DNA of 64,000 bases from Amphritea opalescens (GCF_003957515.1 NZ_RQXW01000007.1:1-64000); one strand, 5' to 3'. Numbered from the stretch's first letter, positions 6,953-17,960 are shown. A program made the numbers and translations. Notes: generated by a model not told the origin, from the sequence alone.

Positions 6953-8752
6953 GTGAGTAAGCTCGAACACATCCGTAACTTTTCGATTATTGCCCATATT
7001 GATCATGGCAAATCCACCTTGGCAGATCGCTTTATTCAGACCTGCGGGGGATTGGCAGAGCGGGAGATGGAACAGCAAGTTCTTGATTCTATGGATCTGG
7101 AGCGAGAGCGCGGAATTACCATCAAAGCTCAGAGCGTGACGCTCAATTACACCGCTAAAGATGGCAAGGTCTATCAGCTTAACTTTATCGATACCCCAGG
7201 GCATGTGGATTTCAGTTATGAAGTGTCTCGCTCTCTAGCGGCCTGTGAAGGTGCGCTGTTGGTTGTCGATGCTGCCCAGGGTGTTGAGGCTCAGTCCGTT
7301 GCGAACTGTTATACCGCTCTGGAACAGGGGCTGGAAGTGCTGCCGATTCTCAATAAAATGGATCTGCCACAGGCTGAGCCTGAGCGGGTGCGTAACGAGA
7401 TCGAAGAAGTTATCGGTATCGATGCCGAGCATGCGGTTGCCTGTAGCGCGAAAAGTGGTTTAGGCATTGATGAAGTGCTGGAAGCGCTGGTTAAGCATAT
7501 TCCTGCGCCGGAAGGTGACCCTGACGCGCCCCTGCAAGCGTTAATTATCGATTCTTGGTTTGATAATTATCTCGGTGTCGTCTCGTTGGTACGGGTCAAA
7601 CAGGGCACTCTGCGTAAGAAAGACAAAATTTTAATTAAGTCGAATCGACAGGTTCAACCCGTCGATGGTGTTGGTATCTTTACCCCTAAGCGTAAAGAAA
7701 CCGGTGTTCTACGGGCTGGTGAAGTTGGCTATGTGGTCGCCGGTATCAAAGATATCCATGGGGCGCCGGTAGGTGACACCATTACTCATGCTAAAACCCC
7801 TGATGTCGATACGCTGCCCGGTTTTAAACGTGTTCAACCGCAGGTTTATGCGGGTCTGTTCCCGACTAGCTCCGATGATTACGAAGATTTTCGTGAAGCG
7901 CTGGATAAACTGACGCTAAACGATGCCTCGCTATTCTTCGAGCCTGAATCTTCAGATGCACTGGGGTTTGGTTTCCGCTGTGGTTTCCTTGGGATGCTCC
8001 ATATGGAGATCATTCAGGAACGCCTTGAGCGGGAATATAATCTTGATTTGGTCACGACTGCACCAACGGTAGTCTATGAGTTAGAACTCAATAGCGGTGA
8101 AATCGTAAAGATCGATAGCCCGTCTAAACTCCCTGACCCAGGTTCGATCAAAGAGATGCGCGAACCGATCGTTGAAGCCAATATTTTGGTACCACAAGAA
8201 TACCTCGGTCAGGTTATCGGCCTATGTGTCGATAAACGCGGTATGCAAAAGAATATGAACTTTGTTGGTAATCAGGTTCAGGTATCCTATGAGTTGCCGA
8301 TGGCTGAAGTGGTACTCGACTTTTTTGATCGTCTTAAATCGGTTAGTCGAGGCTATGCATCCCTCGAATATAACTTTGTTAGATTTCAGCCGGCCCAACT
8401 AGTACGCCTAGATATTCTTATCAATGGCGAGAAGGTCGATGCATTAGCGGTTATCCTGCATAAAGATAATGCGCCGTACCGTGGTCGTCTGCTATGTGAA
8501 AAAATGAAAGAGTTGATTCCTCGGCAGATGTTCGATGTGGCGATTCAGGCGGCGATTGGCGGCAAGATTATCTCTCGGACCAACGTTAAGGCGTTGCGTA
8601 AGAACGTTATCGCTAAATGTTATGGCGGTGATGTTAGCCGTAAGAAAAAGCTGTTGCAGAAGCAGAAAGAAGGTAAGAAACGGATGAAACAGGTGGGAAG
8701 GGTTGAGATTCCTCAGGATGCCTTCCTTGCAGTTTTGAAAGTTGATGGTTAG
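6953..8752 (+). CDS. lepA: Translation elongation factor 4 (LepA)
   Basis: 599 residues from GTG 6953, the canonical LepA length. The in-frame upstream extension to 6884 has no family counterpart. GTPase motifs [17 protein letters not shown] and NKMD are present, and the LepA-specific C-terminal domain ends the protein ([19 protein letters not shown]). It acts on ribosomes during elongation or subunit biogenesis. It leads the conserved lepA-lepB-rnc-era-recO-pdxJ-acpS run, 11 bases before lepB. Confidence 0.97.
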   Translation: MSKLEHIRNFSIIAHIDHGKSTLADRFIQTCGGLAEREMEQQVLDSMDLERERGITIKAQSVTLNYTAKDGKVYQLNFIDTPGHVDFSYEVSRSLAACEGALLVVDAAQGVEAQSVANCYTALEQGLEVLPILNKMDLPQAEPERVRNEIEEVIGIDAEHAVACSAKSGLGIDEVLEALVKHIPAPEGDPDAPLQALIIDSWFDNYLGVVSLVRVKQGTLRKKDKILIKSNRQVQPVDGVGIFTPKRKETGVLRAGEVGYVVAGIKDIHGAPVGDTITHAKTPDVDTLPGFKRVQPQVYAGLFPTSSDDYEDFREALDKLTLNDASLFFEPESSDALGFGFRCGFLGMLHMEIIQERLEREYNLDLVTTAPTVVYELELNSGEIVKIDSPSKLPDPGSIKEMREPIVEANILVPQEYLGQVIGLCVDKRGMQKNMNFVGNQVQVSYELPMAEVVLDFFDRLKSVSRGYASLEYNFVRFQPAQLVRLDILINGEKVDALAVILHKDNAPYRGRLLCEKMKELIPRQMFDVAIQAAIGGKIISRTNVKALRKNVIAKCYGGDVSRKKKLLQKQKEGKKRMKQVGRVEIPQDAFLAVLKVDG

Positions 8753-8763
8753 GACATAGACGC

Positions 8764-9573
8764 ATGGATTTTGATTTTGCACTAATATTAGTGGTACTGA
8801 CCTTTTTAGCCGCCTTGGGCTGGGTGTATGACCGAATCGTTTTTGCCGGTGCTCGTAATGCTCGAATTGCGGCGGCGCAAGAGGCTAGTGGTGAGTTACC
8901 TGAGGCAACATTGGAACAGTTAAATAAAGAGAATGCGGTCGTTGATCTCTGCCGCTCATTATTTCCGGTTCTGCTCGTGGTACTTATTTTGCGCTCATTT
9001 GTTGTTGAGCCCTTTCAGATTCCATCAGGGTCGATGAAGCCAACGTTGAAAATTGGCGATTTTATTCTGGTGAATAAATGGCATTATGGTTTTCGTTTGC
9101 CGGTGATTGGTACTAATGTGATTCCGATGAATACACCGGAGCGCGGAGATGTCGTGGTGTTTAAATACCCGAATGATCCTAGTATTAACTACATTAAGCG
9201 AGTGGTTGGGTTACCCGGTGATCGGGTGAGCTACCAGGATAAAACGATTTACATCAATGGTCAGCCGCAAAAGCAACAATTGCTTGAGCAGATACCGCCG
9301 CAGAGTCCGCGATTATTATTGGTCGATGAGACACTGGGAGAGGTTAGCCATCAGATCTACCGAGATGTTGCGCCGCCACGTAGACCGGCAGAGTGGGTCG
9401 TTCCTGAAGGGCAATATTTTGTGATGGGCGACAATCGTGATAATAGTAACGATAGTCGTTTCTGGGGCTTCGTCCCAGACGAGTTGTTAGTGGGTAAGGC
9501 GTTTGCCGTGTGGATGCATTGGCCGGACTTTTTTACCTTGCCTAACTTTAGTGATGTACGCACTATCCATTAA
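8764..9573 (+). CDS. lepB: Signal peptidase I
   Basis: 269 residues. It cleaves signal peptides from exported proteins at the outer face of the inner membrane. Two membrane helices lie at about 4-24 and 62-80. The catalytic dyad is S90 (PSGSMKPTL) and K145 (INYIKRVVGLPGD), with the conserved GDNRDNSNDSRFWG near the C-terminus. Length is close to pseudomonad LepB. Follows lepA as in most gammaproteobacteria. Confidence 0.97.
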   Translation: MDFDFALILVVLTFLAALGWVYDRIVFAGARNARIAAAQEASGELPEATLEQLNKENAVVDLCRSLFPVLLVVLILRSFVVEPFQIPSGSMKPTLKIGDFILVNKWHYGFRLPVIGTNVIPMNTPERGDVVVFKYPNDPSINYIKRVVGLPGDRVSYQDKTIYINGQPQKQQLLEQIPPQSPRLLLVDETLGEVSHQIYRDVAPPRRPAEWVVPEGQYFVMGDNRDNSNDSRFWGFVPDELLVGKAFAVWMHWPDFFTLPNFSDVRTIH

Positions 9574-9593
9574 AAGGAAAATTGGGGTTAGTT

Positions 9594-9968
9594 ATGTCGA
9601 TACGAAATAAACAGCGAGGCGTGTCATTTTTTGCGCTGATGATCATTTTGATTGTCGCGGGTGTTTTCTTTGCGGTTGGCATGAAGCTGTTTCCGGTCTA
9701 TTGGGACCACAGCTTGGTCACCTCGATGATGGAAGAGTTGGTCGAAGAGCCTGAAACAAAGAAGGACTCCCCCAATGAAACCCGACTTAAAATATCGAAG
9801 CGTTTGCGGATTAATCAGGTGACTCTACCGGTTAAAGACGCTGTGATTATCGATGAAAAAGAAGGGGTGAAGAATATCATCCTGAAATACGATGTAACTG
9901 TACCCATGTTTTACAATGTTGATGCAGTGGTTAAATTCCACGAACAGTATGAAGTGATTATCCGTTGA
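9594..9968 (+). CDS. DUF4845 family single-pass membrane protein
   Basis: About 124 residues. A basic N-terminus (RNKQRG) is followed by one hydrophobic helix (about 9-30) and a small periplasmic domain. It resembles the DUF4845 proteins regularly encoded between lepB and rnc; no function is established. The [11 protein letters not shown] start also recalls a type IV pilin-like N-terminus, but there is no clear prepilin cleavage signature. ATG 9594 is preferred over TTG 9582. Its stop overlaps the rnc start (TTGA). Confidence 0.8.
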   Translation: MSIRNKQRGVSFFALMIILIVAGVFFAVGMKLFPVYWDHSLVTSMMEELVEEPETKKDSPNETRLKISKRLRINQVTLPVKDAVIIDEKEGVKNIILKYDVTVPMFYNVDAVVKFHEQYEVIIR

Positions 9969-10648
9969 TTATTAAGCCAGCCACCGACCTCGCCAAAAAG
10001 CTGGGTTATCAGTTTAAAGACGAGAGCATGATTGAATTAGCTCTCACCCACCGTAGCCACGGAAAACGCAATAACGAGCGCTTAGAGTTTCTTGGTGATT
10101 CGATTTTGAATTTCGTGATTGCTGAAGCCCTCTACCTGCGTTTTCCTGAAGCGAAAGAAGGTCAGTTGAGTCGTTTACGAGCTCAATTAGTCAAAGGTGA
10201 AACCTTGGCGGAACTCGCTCGAGAGATGAAGCTCGGCGATTATCTGCGGTTGGGCTCTGGCGAATTAAAAAGCGGCGGCTATCGTCGGGATTCTATCCTG
10301 GCGGATGCGGTTGAGGCGATTATCGGGGCGATCTATCTGGATAGTAATATGGATAGTTGTCGGCCCTATATCCTAGGCTGGTATCAGTCTCGTCTCGAAG
10401 AAACATCGTTGTTGGATACCAAAAAGGATTCTAAAACGCGGTTGCAGGAGTTTTTGCAGTCACGTCGGGCTCCACTACCAGACTATGAGTTGTTGTCTGT
10501 CAGCGGTGAGGCTCATAAGCAGACGTTTGAAATTCGCTGTGCTGTATCGTTGTTGGATCAGCCAACGGAAGGTAAGGGCAGTAGTCGTCGACAGGCCGAG
10601 CAGAATGCGGCTAAAACAGCGCTTGATAAGCTTAAGGTGGTTAAATGA
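9965..10648 (+). CDS. rnc: Ribonuclease III
   Basis: 227 residues. Cleaves double-stranded RNA, including rRNA precursors. The signature [17 protein letters not shown] is near residue 37 and the metal-binding [14 protein letters not shown] near residue 112. A double-stranded-RNA-binding domain occupies about 155-224 ([23 protein letters not shown]). It starts with TTG overlapping the preceding stop, and its own stop overlaps the era start by four bases, so the run is translationally coupled. Confidence 0.96.
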   Translation: MIIKPATDLAKKLGYQFKDESMIELALTHRSHGKRNNERLEFLGDSILNFVIAEALYLRFPEAKEGQLSRLRAQLVKGETLAELAREMKLGDYLRLGSGELKSGGYRRDSILADAVEAIIGAIYLDSNMDSCRPYILGWYQSRLEETSLLDTKKDSKTRLQEFLQSRRAPLPDYELLSVSGEAHKQTFEIRCAVSLLDQPTEGKGSSRRQAEQNAAKTALDKLKVVK

Positions 10649-11580
10649 GTCGCGATCTGAGTTATCTACTAGATCAGCCGAGTGACGATCAGCACTGTGG
10701 TTTTGTTGCTATTATCGGTCGCCCGAACGTGGGTAAATCCACGTTGATGAACAATATACTCGGGCAAAAGCTGAGTATCACGTCACGTAAACCGCAAACT
10801 ACTCGTCACCAGATTGTGGGGATTAAAACCGAAGGTGATGTGCAGGCGGTGTATGTTGATACCCCGGGGTTACATAAAGATCAAGACAAGGCGATCAACC
10901 GCTACATGAACAAAGCGGCCAGCTCTGCGCTACGTGATGTTGATGTGGTGGTGTTTATTATCGACCGTACGGCTTGGACGGAAGAAGACGAAATCGTTTT
11001 CGAAAAGCTCGGTGGTATTAAATGCCCCGTGATTCTGGTGATCAATAAAATTGATCAGCTAGATGATAAAGAATCTCTCTTGCCGCACCTTGAAATACTT
11101 TCCCAGAAAATGGATTTTTTGGAAATCATCCCTATATCAGCAAAAACGGGTGCCAGTGTTGATCGTCTCGAAGCGGTGATTAATGAACACCTCCCGAAAA
11201 GTATCCATTTTTATCCCGATGACCAGATCACCGATCGCAGTTCTCGCTTCCTTGCCGCTGAACTGGTGCGTGAGAAGTTGATGCGTAATCTTGGTGAGGA
11301 AGTGCCCTACGGTACCACCGTCGAGATTGAAGAGTTTAAGCGTAACGAACGGGGCATTTTAATTATTAGCGCCCTGATCCTCGTTGAACGGGAAGGCCAA
11401 AAACGTATCGTGATTGGCGATAAAGGCGATAAGATCAAAGGTATCGGCCGGGACGCGCGTCTCGATATGGAAAAGATGTTTGATTCGAAAGTCATGCTGA
11501 ATCTCTGGGTTAAAGTGCGTAGCAACTGGTCCGATGATGAACGGGCTTTGCGTAGCCTTGGATACAACGATATAGAGTGA
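10645..11580 (+). CDS. era: GTPase Era
   Basis: 311 residues. An essential GTPase that binds the 3' end of 16S rRNA in small-subunit assembly. G motifs: GRPNVGKST (G1, about 27-35), DTPG (G3) and NKID (G4). The C-terminal KH domain has the [12 protein letters not shown] stretch and the [11 protein letters not shown] loop. Overlaps rnc by four bases (ATGA), the usual coupling. Confidence 0.97.
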   Translation: MSRDLSYLLDQPSDDQHCGFVAIIGRPNVGKSTLMNNILGQKLSITSRKPQTTRHQIVGIKTEGDVQAVYVDTPGLHKDQDKAINRYMNKAASSALRDVDVVVFIIDRTAWTEEDEIVFEKLGGIKCPVILVINKIDQLDDKESLLPHLEILSQKMDFLEIIPISAKTGASVDRLEAVINEHLPKSIHFYPDDQITDRSSRFLAAELVREKLMRNLGEEVPYGTTVEIEEFKRNERGILIISALILVEREGQKRIVIGDKGDKIKGIGRDARLDMEKMFDSKVMLNLWVKVRSNWSDDERALRSLGYNDIE

Positions 11581-11593
11581 CGATAGGCCGCGG

Positions 11594-12298
11594 ATGAGTT
11601 ATCAGGTTGAAGCTCAGGCGGCTTATGTCCTGCATACCCGGCCATATCGGGAAACCAGTCTACTTGTTGATCTGTTTACCTTAGAACAGGGTAAAGTCAG
11701 TGTGGTTGTCAAAGGCGCGCGTAGCCCTCGCTCTCGTATGCGGGCGATGATGCAACCGTTTACCCCACTACAGATCAATTTACGGGGTCGTCACGAACTA
11801 AAAACGCTGCTTCAGGCTGAAGCCGTCGCTGCGCCCGTGTTTCTAAAGGGCGATGCCTTGATTTGTGGGCTTTATGTCAATGAACTGCTAGAACGTCTAC
11901 TGCAGCCGGCCGACCCTCATCCTCATCTCTACGTTTTTTATCAATATGTCTTAAATGAGCTGTTAGCGGCGACCGATATTGAATTGGCACTGCGGACGTT
12001 CGAGCAGAAATTATTACAGCAGTTAGGTTTTCAGTTTGATGTTCAGGCATGTCAGCCAGAGGCTATCTACCGCTACGAGCCTTCGCGGGGGTTTATTTCG
12101 GTTAGACAGTTGTCCGATGCGTTGAAGCCGTTGTGTTTTAGTGGTGATCAGTTAATCGGTATCGTAGCAGAGGAGTATCATCGTCCAGAGATTCGCCGTG
12201 CGGCTAAACGACTGATGCGGCTGGCGTTGGAAACCCAGTTGGGGAATCGGCCACTGCGTAGTCGTGAGTTGCTGCAGGGATATCGGCCGAAAGGTTGA
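11594..12298 (+). CDS. recO: DNA repair protein RecO
   Basis: 234 residues. A recombination mediator that loads RecA on SSB-coated DNA with RecR. The N-terminal OB-fold has AAYVLHTRPYRETSLLVDLFTLEQGKVSVV in broken form across residues 9-38, followed by the VKGARSPRS loop. The helical C-terminal part has CGLYVNELLERLL. The zinc-binding cysteines of some RecO proteins are not evident, as in other gammaproteobacteria. Follows era by 13 bases. Confidence 0.94.
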   Translation: MSYQVEAQAAYVLHTRPYRETSLLVDLFTLEQGKVSVVVKGARSPRSRMRAMMQPFTPLQINLRGRHELKTLLQAEAVAAPVFLKGDALICGLYVNELLERLLQPADPHPHLYVFYQYVLNELLAATDIELALRTFEQKLLQQLGFQFDVQACQPEAIYRYEPSRGFISVRQLSDALKPLCFSGDQLIGIVAEEYHRPEIRRAAKRLMRLALETQLGNRPLRSRELLQGYRPKG

Positions 12299-12409
12299 TC
12301 GAGACAATCCTGTTTGAAACAAGCCCGTCAGGCTATTTCTCTGTTGATGATTCTAGTAAGCTTTAATCTTTAATTACTTTCTATTTCTTTACTTATGAAG
12401 AGGTTTACC

Positions 12410-13183
12410 GTGGTTGAGCCAAGCCGTTTACTACTAGGGGTCAATATTGATCATGTTGCCACACTGCGTCAGGCGCGGGGCACGCGTTACCCCGACCCGG
12501 TTCAGGCTGCTGCCGTGGCGGAAGACGCCGGCGCCGATGGTATAACCGTTCACCTGCGCGAAGATCGGCGCCATATTCAGGATCGTGATATCTATCTGCT
12601 GGCGGATACTCTGCAAACGCGGATGAACTTTGAGATGGCGGTGACCGATGAAATGGTGTCCATTGCCGAAAAAGTACAGCCAGGGCATGCGTGTTTAGTC
12701 CCCGAAAAGCGCGAAGAGTTAACCACCGAAGGTGGGCTTGACGTTGTCGGCCAGTTACAAAAAGTGAAAGCAGCCTGTGATCGCTTGGCTGCGGCGGGTG
12801 TGACCGCATCGTTATTTATTGATCCAGAACAAGATCAGATAGACGCGACCTTGGCCTGTGGTGCCCCGGTGATTGAATTGCATACCGGAGCCTATGCGGA
12901 TGCCGAAACACCCGCGGAGCAGAAAGCAGAACTAACACGGATTAAAGAAGCTGCCGCTTATGCGTTTAGCAAAGGCTTGGTAGTGAATGCTGGGCATGGT
13001 TTGAATTATCATAATGTTGAGCAGGTTGCTGAAATTCCTGAAATTAATGAGCTGAATATCGGTCATGGCATCATGGCTAGGGCCGTGTTTGTCGGCTTAA
13101 AGGAAGCGGTTGCTGAGATGCGACGCTTGATGATGGAAACCCAAGTACGGGTACAGTCATTGCGGGACGCCGTGCGTCGATGA
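12410..13183 (+). CDS. pdxJ: Pyridoxine 5'-phosphate synthase
   Basis: 257 residues. Condenses 1-deoxyxylulose 5-phosphate with 3-amino-2-oxopropyl phosphate to pyridoxine 5'-phosphate. Motifs: [33 protein letters not shown], and the phosphate-binding [15 protein letters not shown] 12410 is preferred over ATG 12395 because AAGAGG lies six bases before it and family proteins begin at this point. Its stop overlaps the acpS start (ATGA). Confidence 0.96.
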   Translation: MVEPSRLLLGVNIDHVATLRQARGTRYPDPVQAAAVAEDAGADGITVHLREDRRHIQDRDIYLLADTLQTRMNFEMAVTDEMVSIAEKVQPGHACLVPEKREELTTEGGLDVVGQLQKVKAACDRLAAAGVTASLFIDPEQDQIDATLACGAPVIELHTGAYADAETPAEQKAELTRIKEAAAYAFSKGLVVNAGHGLNYHNVEQVAEIPEINELNIGHGIMARAVFVGLKEAVAEMRRLMMETQVRVQSLRDAVRR

Positions 13184-13554
13184 TTCTCGGTGTGGGGACG
13201 GATCTGTTGGATATTCGTCGTATCGGTAAGGCGTTGGAAAGAACACCGCGTCTTGCTGAGCGTATTTTGACCGCTGCGGAATTCGAGCAGTTTAGTACCT
13301 CATCAGAACCGGTGAATTTTTTGGCCAAACGCTTTGCCGCTAAAGAAGCCGCGGTAAAGGCGTTGGGTACGGGTATTGGTCGGGGGATCAGTTGGCAACA
13401 TTTTAACATTAGCCATGATTCACTCGGCCGCCCACTCATCGAGATGAACGGTGGAGCCCTAGAAAAAGCGGAGCAACGCGGTATCCGGCAGATTCATATC
13501 TCCTACAGCGATGAAACGGATCATGTCGTCGCTTTCGCGGTAGCGGAGTCTTAA
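13180..13554 (+). CDS. acpS: Holo-[acyl-carrier-protein] synthase
   Basis: 124 residues. Transfers 4'-phosphopantetheine from CoA to acyl carrier protein. The N-terminal [12 protein letters not shown] carries the magnesium-binding aspartate, and [19 protein letters not shown] is the second signature. Overlaps pdxJ by four bases and ends the lepA-acpS run. The 163-base gap after it has no obvious terminator. Confidence 0.97.
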   Translation: MILGVGTDLLDIRRIGKALERTPRLAERILTAAEFEQFSTSSEPVNFLAKRFAAKEAAVKALGTGIGRGISWQHFNISHDSLGRPLIEMNGGALEKAEQRGIRQIHISYSDETDHVVAFAVAES

Positions 13555-13717
13555 ACAAGTTTTCCATTTTCTGCTAAAAGGGAGGCTTCTTTTTGATTGA
13601 GCTTTTCAACGACCACCGGTACTATTCCATACATGTTTTTCGGTATATAAAACTCCCTTTTAATTCTCTTCGGTTATAAGTTTATATTGAATCGAAGGTC
13701 GGTGGATGTGCAGGCGT

Positions 13718-14614
13718 ATGAGTATTAATTTTCCAACCATTGAAGACTATGTGGGTAATACCCCTTTGGTGCGCCTGCAAAGGCTGAACGTCGGGCGCGG
13801 TAATACTGTGCTTTGTAAACTGGAAGGTAATAACCCTGCCGGTTCAGTGAAAGATCGTCCAGCGATGAGCATGATTCAGCTGGCCGAGCAGCGTGGCCAG
13901 ATCTCACCGGGCGACACATTGATCGAAGCGACTTCCGGTAATACCGGTATCGCTCTAGCCATGGCTGCAGCGATTAAGGGTTACAAGATGAAGCTGATCA
14001 TGCCGGATAACAGCAGTGAAGAGCGCAAAACGTCGATGACCGCTTACGGTGCCGAATTGATCTCTGTGACCAAAGAGCAGGGGATGGAAGGTGCGCGGGA
14101 TCTCGCTTTACAGATGCAGGCTGAAGGGCAGGGGATCTTGCTTGATCAGTTTGCTAACAGGGATAACCCTGAAGCGCACTACCGTGGTACAGGGCCGGAA
14201 CTATGGCAACAGACCGATGGTCGCATCACTCACTTTGTCAGTTCTATGGGGACTACCGGCACCATCATGGGGACTTCCCGTTATTTGAAAGAGCAAAACC
14301 CTGAGGTTCAGGTGGTGGGTCTACAGCCGGCCGAAGGGGCGTCGATTCCCGGTATTCGGCGCTGGCCCGAAGCCTATCTGCCTAAGATCTTTGAAGCCTC
14401 CCGGGTGGATCGTGTGCTCGATATCACTCAGGATGAGGCCGAGCAGACGATGCGTGCATTGGCTCGACAAGAGGGCATCTTCTGTGGGGTCTCTTCCGGT
14501 GGGGCAGTCGCCGGTGCATTGCGGTTAGCGCAAGAGGTTGAGAATGCCATTATCGTGTGCATCATCTGCGACCGCGGGGATAGGTATCTATCCACCGGGG
14601 TTTTTAATCATTAA
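13718..14614 (+). CDS. cysM: Cysteine synthase B (O-acetylserine sulfhydrylase CysM)
   Basis: 298 residues. A PLP enzyme that makes cysteine, or S-sulfocysteine with thiosulfate, from O-acetylserine. The PLP lysine is in NPAGSVKDRPA, the substrate loop is EATSGNTGIALA, and the C-terminal serine-rich SSGGAV binds the pyridine nitrogen. RRWPEAYLPKIF is typical of CysM rather than CysK. ATG 13718 matches family starts; ATG 13706 would add four residues. Followed by a terminator. Confidence 0.95.
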   Translation: MSINFPTIEDYVGNTPLVRLQRLNVGRGNTVLCKLEGNNPAGSVKDRPAMSMIQLAEQRGQISPGDTLIEATSGNTGIALAMAAAIKGYKMKLIMPDNSSEERKTSMTAYGAELISVTKEQGMEGARDLALQMQAEGQGILLDQFANRDNPEAHYRGTGPELWQQTDGRITHFVSSMGTTGTIMGTSRYLKEQNPEVQVVGLQPAEGASIPGIRRWPEAYLPKIFEASRVDRVLDITQDEAEQTMRALARQEGIFCGVSSGGAVAGALRLAQEVENAIIVCIICDRGDRYLSTGVFNH

Positions 14615-14625
14615 TAGCGTCGATT

Positions 14626-14650
14626 AAAGGAGCCTTGAGCTCCTTTTTTT
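14626..14650 (+). terminator. Rho-independent terminator after cysM
   Basis: AAAGGAGC (14626-14633) pairs with GCTCCTTT (14639-14646) around CTTGA, and the T run reaches 14650. Confidence 0.9.
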
Positions 14651-14880
14651 ATGCTGGGATTCGTCGTTTTAGTACCTTGGTCGAGTAAGGCGGGGAGGTG
14701 ATGGCACTGAACTTACTCGCTATTGAAGGTCTGAAATAATAGAATGGGCCGCTGTATACGCTATTGGTTTTAGCATAGATGTAAAAATAGCTTTTTCTCT
14801 GCTGCAGTTTTATTTCGCTATTTAGCAGGGGGCGCAATAGTTTTTAGGGTATCAGGTAACGAAGGGAGCGGCGTAGCGCT

Positions 14881-17142
14881 GTGGTAAAAGTACGCGAAGA
14901 TCATCCGATACAAGCTGATGGTAGTGTTGATCTGGAAATGTGGCTGGAGCGGTTACAGGAACAGGTTGAGGTTAAGGACATTGATACAATCCGTCAGGCT
15001 TGTTTGTATGCTCAACAGCTAAAGGAAGAGGCGGAGCCCTCTGAAGGTTCATGGAGTGATTGTGATAGTTATCTCACCGGCTTGGAGATGGCGCAGATTC
15101 TGATTGAGCTAAATCAGGATCAAGACGCGCTGGTCGCCGCGATTCTCTATCGCAGTGTCCGTGAGAAACGTACCACGTTGGAAGATATACGTCGCCGCTT
15201 TGGTCAAACCATTACCTCGCTAATTGACGGCGTCTTGCAGATGGCGGCTATCGGTAGCCGGCAGAATCCGCGGCGTGAAAATGTCTTAGGCCAGAGTGGT
15301 AACCCGTTAGACAATGTCCGCAAAATGTTGGTCTCCATGATCGACGATGTGCGGGTTGTGCTGATCAAAATTGCGGAACGTACCTGTGCGATTCGGCGAG
15401 TAAAAGGGGACTCTCGCAAAAAACGCTATCTGGTGGCGCGAGAAGTGTTTGATGTCTATGCCCCGCTGGCTCACCGCTTGGGTATCGGACATATCAAATG
15501 GGAACTGGAAGACCTCTCTTTCCGTTATCTGAAACCCAATGATTATAAACAGATAGCTTCATTGCTGGATGAGAAGCGACTCGACCGGCAACAGTTTATC
15601 GAAGATTCTGTCAGTATTCTGAACTCTGAACTTGAGCGGATGAATATTGATGGTGATGTGATGGGTCGCGCCAAGCACATCTATAGTATCTGGCGCAAAA
15701 TGCAGCGCAAAAATATTGCCTTTAACCAGGTTTACGATATCCGTGCGGTAAGAATATTGGTGCCGGAAATTCGTGACTGTTATACCGTTTTAGGTATCGT
15801 GCATGGTTTGTGGCGCAATATCCCACACGAATTTGATGACTACATCGCATCACCGAAACCGAACGGCTACCGGTCACTGCACACTGCAGTGTTTGGCCCG
15901 TCAGGTAAGGTATTAGAGATTCAGATCCGCACCTTCTCAATGCATGAGGAGGCGGAACTAGGCGTCTGTGCCCATTGGCTTTATAAAGGCACCGATACGC
16001 AGTCTAACAGCTCGAGTTACGAAGAGAAGATCGCTTGGTTACGGCAGGTATTGGAGTGGACTGAAGATCTAGGTGAATCCGAAGCCTTTTCGGAAGTGCT
16101 CAGCGGTGATGTTGCCCATGACCGTGTGTATGTCTTTACCCCCGATGGTCACGTTGTCGATATGCCGGTTAAATCCACGCCTGTTGATTTTGCGTATCGT
16201 GTGCATACCGAGGTCGGCCACCGTTGCCGAGGCGCGAAAGTTAACGGACGGATTGTGCCTTTGACTCGGCAGTTACAAACCGGAGATCAGGTAGAGATTC
16301 TTACCGCCAATGAGGAACACCCTCGACGCGATTGGCTTAACCCTAACTTAGGCTATATCACCAGCGCCCGCTCACGGGCGAAGGTGCAGCACTGGTTTAA
16401 ACTGCAAGACAAAGATAAGAACGCCGCGGCCGGTAAGAAGATCATTGACCGTGAATTCCGTCGCCTAGCATTAGACAGTAATGACCTTAACTTTACTCAG
16501 ATGGCGAAGACGGTCAATCATCGGACGGCGGAGGATATGTACGCCTCTCTCGGTGCTGGGGATATCCGTCTGTCACAGGTGATTAATGCTGCGCAACAAC
16601 AGGTCGAGAGTGATCATCATGATGCTCAGTTGGATCTGGCCTTGCCGAGCAATACCGGCCGATCCGCACGAGAGCATAGCGGCTCGGACGGTATTAACAT
16701 CCGTGGGGTGGGTAATCTGCTCACCACGATTGCGCCCTGTTGCAAACCGGTACCGGGTGATCTGATTATCGGCTATATCACCAAGAACCGCGGTGTCTCC
16801 ATTCACCGCGAAGACTGTATCAATGTATTCCAGCTGCGCCAACATGAAGGCGAGCGGGTGGTGGAAGTCAGTTGGGGTGAAGAAGCTGAATCAACCTATC
16901 CTGTGGATATCTATGTCGAAGCGTTTGACCGTTCCGGCCTGTTACGGGATCTGATGATGGTGATGGCGAACGAAAATGTGAATCTAGTGGCTGCGCACAC
17001 TCAATCGGATAAGAAGAGTAATATTGCTCAGTTGACCCTAACCATTGAGATCAGTCGTCTTGAATTGCTGGGTAAGATCATGGATAAGATTAATCAAATT
17101 CCAAACGTTACCGATGTTCACCGACAGCGAAGTGGCTCCTGA
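14881..17142 (+). CDS. relA: GTP pyrophosphokinase RelA
   Basis: 753 residues. Makes (p)ppGpp on ribosomes stalled with uncharged tRNA. The N-terminal HD-type domain is degenerate (AAILYRSVREKR instead of an HD pair), as in hydrolase-dead RelA. The synthetase region has HIYSIWRKMQRK and the GYRSLHTAVFGPSG substrate loop. Then come TGS (VYVFTPDGHVVDMP), a zinc-finger region with CCKPVPGD, and ACT domains. GTG start 14881 has GAAGGGAG upstream at about 18 bases, so the start is not certain. Coupled to mazG. Confidence 0.97.
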   Translation: MVKVREDHPIQADGSVDLEMWLERLQEQVEVKDIDTIRQACLYAQQLKEEAEPSEGSWSDCDSYLTGLEMAQILIELNQDQDALVAAILYRSVREKRTTLEDIRRRFGQTITSLIDGVLQMAAIGSRQNPRRENVLGQSGNPLDNVRKMLVSMIDDVRVVLIKIAERTCAIRRVKGDSRKKRYLVAREVFDVYAPLAHRLGIGHIKWELEDLSFRYLKPNDYKQIASLLDEKRLDRQQFIEDSVSILNSELERMNIDGDVMGRAKHIYSIWRKMQRKNIAFNQVYDIRAVRILVPEIRDCYTVLGIVHGLWRNIPHEFDDYIASPKPNGYRSLHTAVFGPSGKVLEIQIRTFSMHEEAELGVCAHWLYKGTDTQSNSSSYEEKIAWLRQVLEWTEDLGESEAFSEVLSGDVAHDRVYVFTPDGHVVDMPVKSTPVDFAYRVHTEVGHRCRGAKVNGRIVPLTRQLQTGDQVEILTANEEHPRRDWLNPNLGYITSARSRAKVQHWFKLQDKDKNAAAGKKIIDREFRRLALDSNDLNFTQMAKTVNHRTAEDMYASLGAGDIRLSQVINAAQQQVESDHHDAQLDLALPSNTGRSAREHSGSDGINIRGVGNLLTTIAPCCKPVPGDLIIGYITKNRGVSIHREDCINVFQLRQHEGERVVEVSWGEEAESTYPVDIYVEAFDRSGLLRDLMMVMANENVNLVAAHTQSDKKSNIAQLTLTIEISRLELLGKIMDKINQIPNVTDVHRQRSGS

Positions 17143-17960
17143 TGGCAGTACAATATACGCTTAACGATTTGATTACGTTGATGGCTAGGCTACGTGATCC
17201 TGAGGACGGTTGCCCTTGGGATCTGAAGCAGGATTTTGCCAGCATTGTGCCCCACACCCTTGAAGAAGCCTATGAGGTGGCTGACACCATTGAGCGGCAG
17301 GATTGGAGCCATCTTCAAGGTGAACTAGGCGATCTACTGTTTCAGGTTGTTTTCTATGCCCGTCTGGCGCAAGAAGAGCAACGCTTTGGTTTCGCCGAGG
17401 TTATCGACACGCTGGTTGCCAAACTCATTCGCCGTCACCCCCATGTTTTCCCTGATGGTACCTTGGAAAGCCGGCGTACGGCTGAGCCGCTAGATGAGCA
17501 GGCCATTAAAGAGACTTGGGAAGCGATAAAAGCGACTGAGCGGGCGGCTAAACCGGTCGAGGAACCTCGGGTATTGGATGATATCCCGATGGCCTTGCCG
17601 GCGCTTAATCGTGCTGAAAAGTTACAAAAGCGGGCCGCGCAGGTCGGTTTTGATTGGGGGGATGTGCTACCGGTGCTGGATAAGATCGAAGAGGAGATCG
17701 CAGAGCTACGTGAGGCGATCGCTGCCGGTGATCTACTCGAGATGGAGCATGAACTGGGTGACCTGATGTTTGCTCAGGTTAATTTGGCGCGGCATATGGG
17801 AGTTAATCCAGAGAGTGCGCTGCGTTATACCAATCAAAAATTCACCAATCGTTTTAACTATATCGAAGATCGAGTGACGGGGGCGGGTAAACAATGGCAG
17901 GACTTTACCCTCGATGAGCTCGATGCTTGGTGGGACGAGGCTAAACAGAAAGGTCTATAG
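17142..17960 (+). CDS. mazG: Nucleoside triphosphate pyrophosphohydrolase MazG
   Basis: 272 residues with two MazG repeats: DCPWDLKQ-like CPWDLKQ with EEAYEV and ELGDLLFQ in the first, EEEIAEL and ELGDLMFAQ in the second. Hydrolyses NTPs and dNTPs to monophosphates and in E. coli lowers ppGpp. It overlaps relA by one base (TGATG), so the two are co-translated; the pairing of an alarmone synthetase with MazG is conserved. Confidence 0.96.
   Translation: MAVQYTLNDLITLMARLRDPEDGCPWDLKQDFASIVPHTLEEAYEVADTIERQDWSHLQGELGDLLFQVVFYARLAQEEQRFGFAEVIDTLVAKLIRRHPHVFPDGTLESRRTAEPLDEQAIKETWEAIKATERAAKPVEEPRVLDDIPMALPALNRAEKLQKRAAQVGFDWGDVLPVLDKIEEEIAELREAIAAGDLLEMEHELGDLMFAQVNLARHMGVNPESALRYTNQKFTNRFNYIEDRVTGAGKQWQDFTLDELDAWWDEAKQKGL

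Noticed and set aside
14649-14837. 62-codon minus-strand frame between cysM and relA
   Set aside because: AT-rich, no ribosome site and no similarity to the missing rlmD product.
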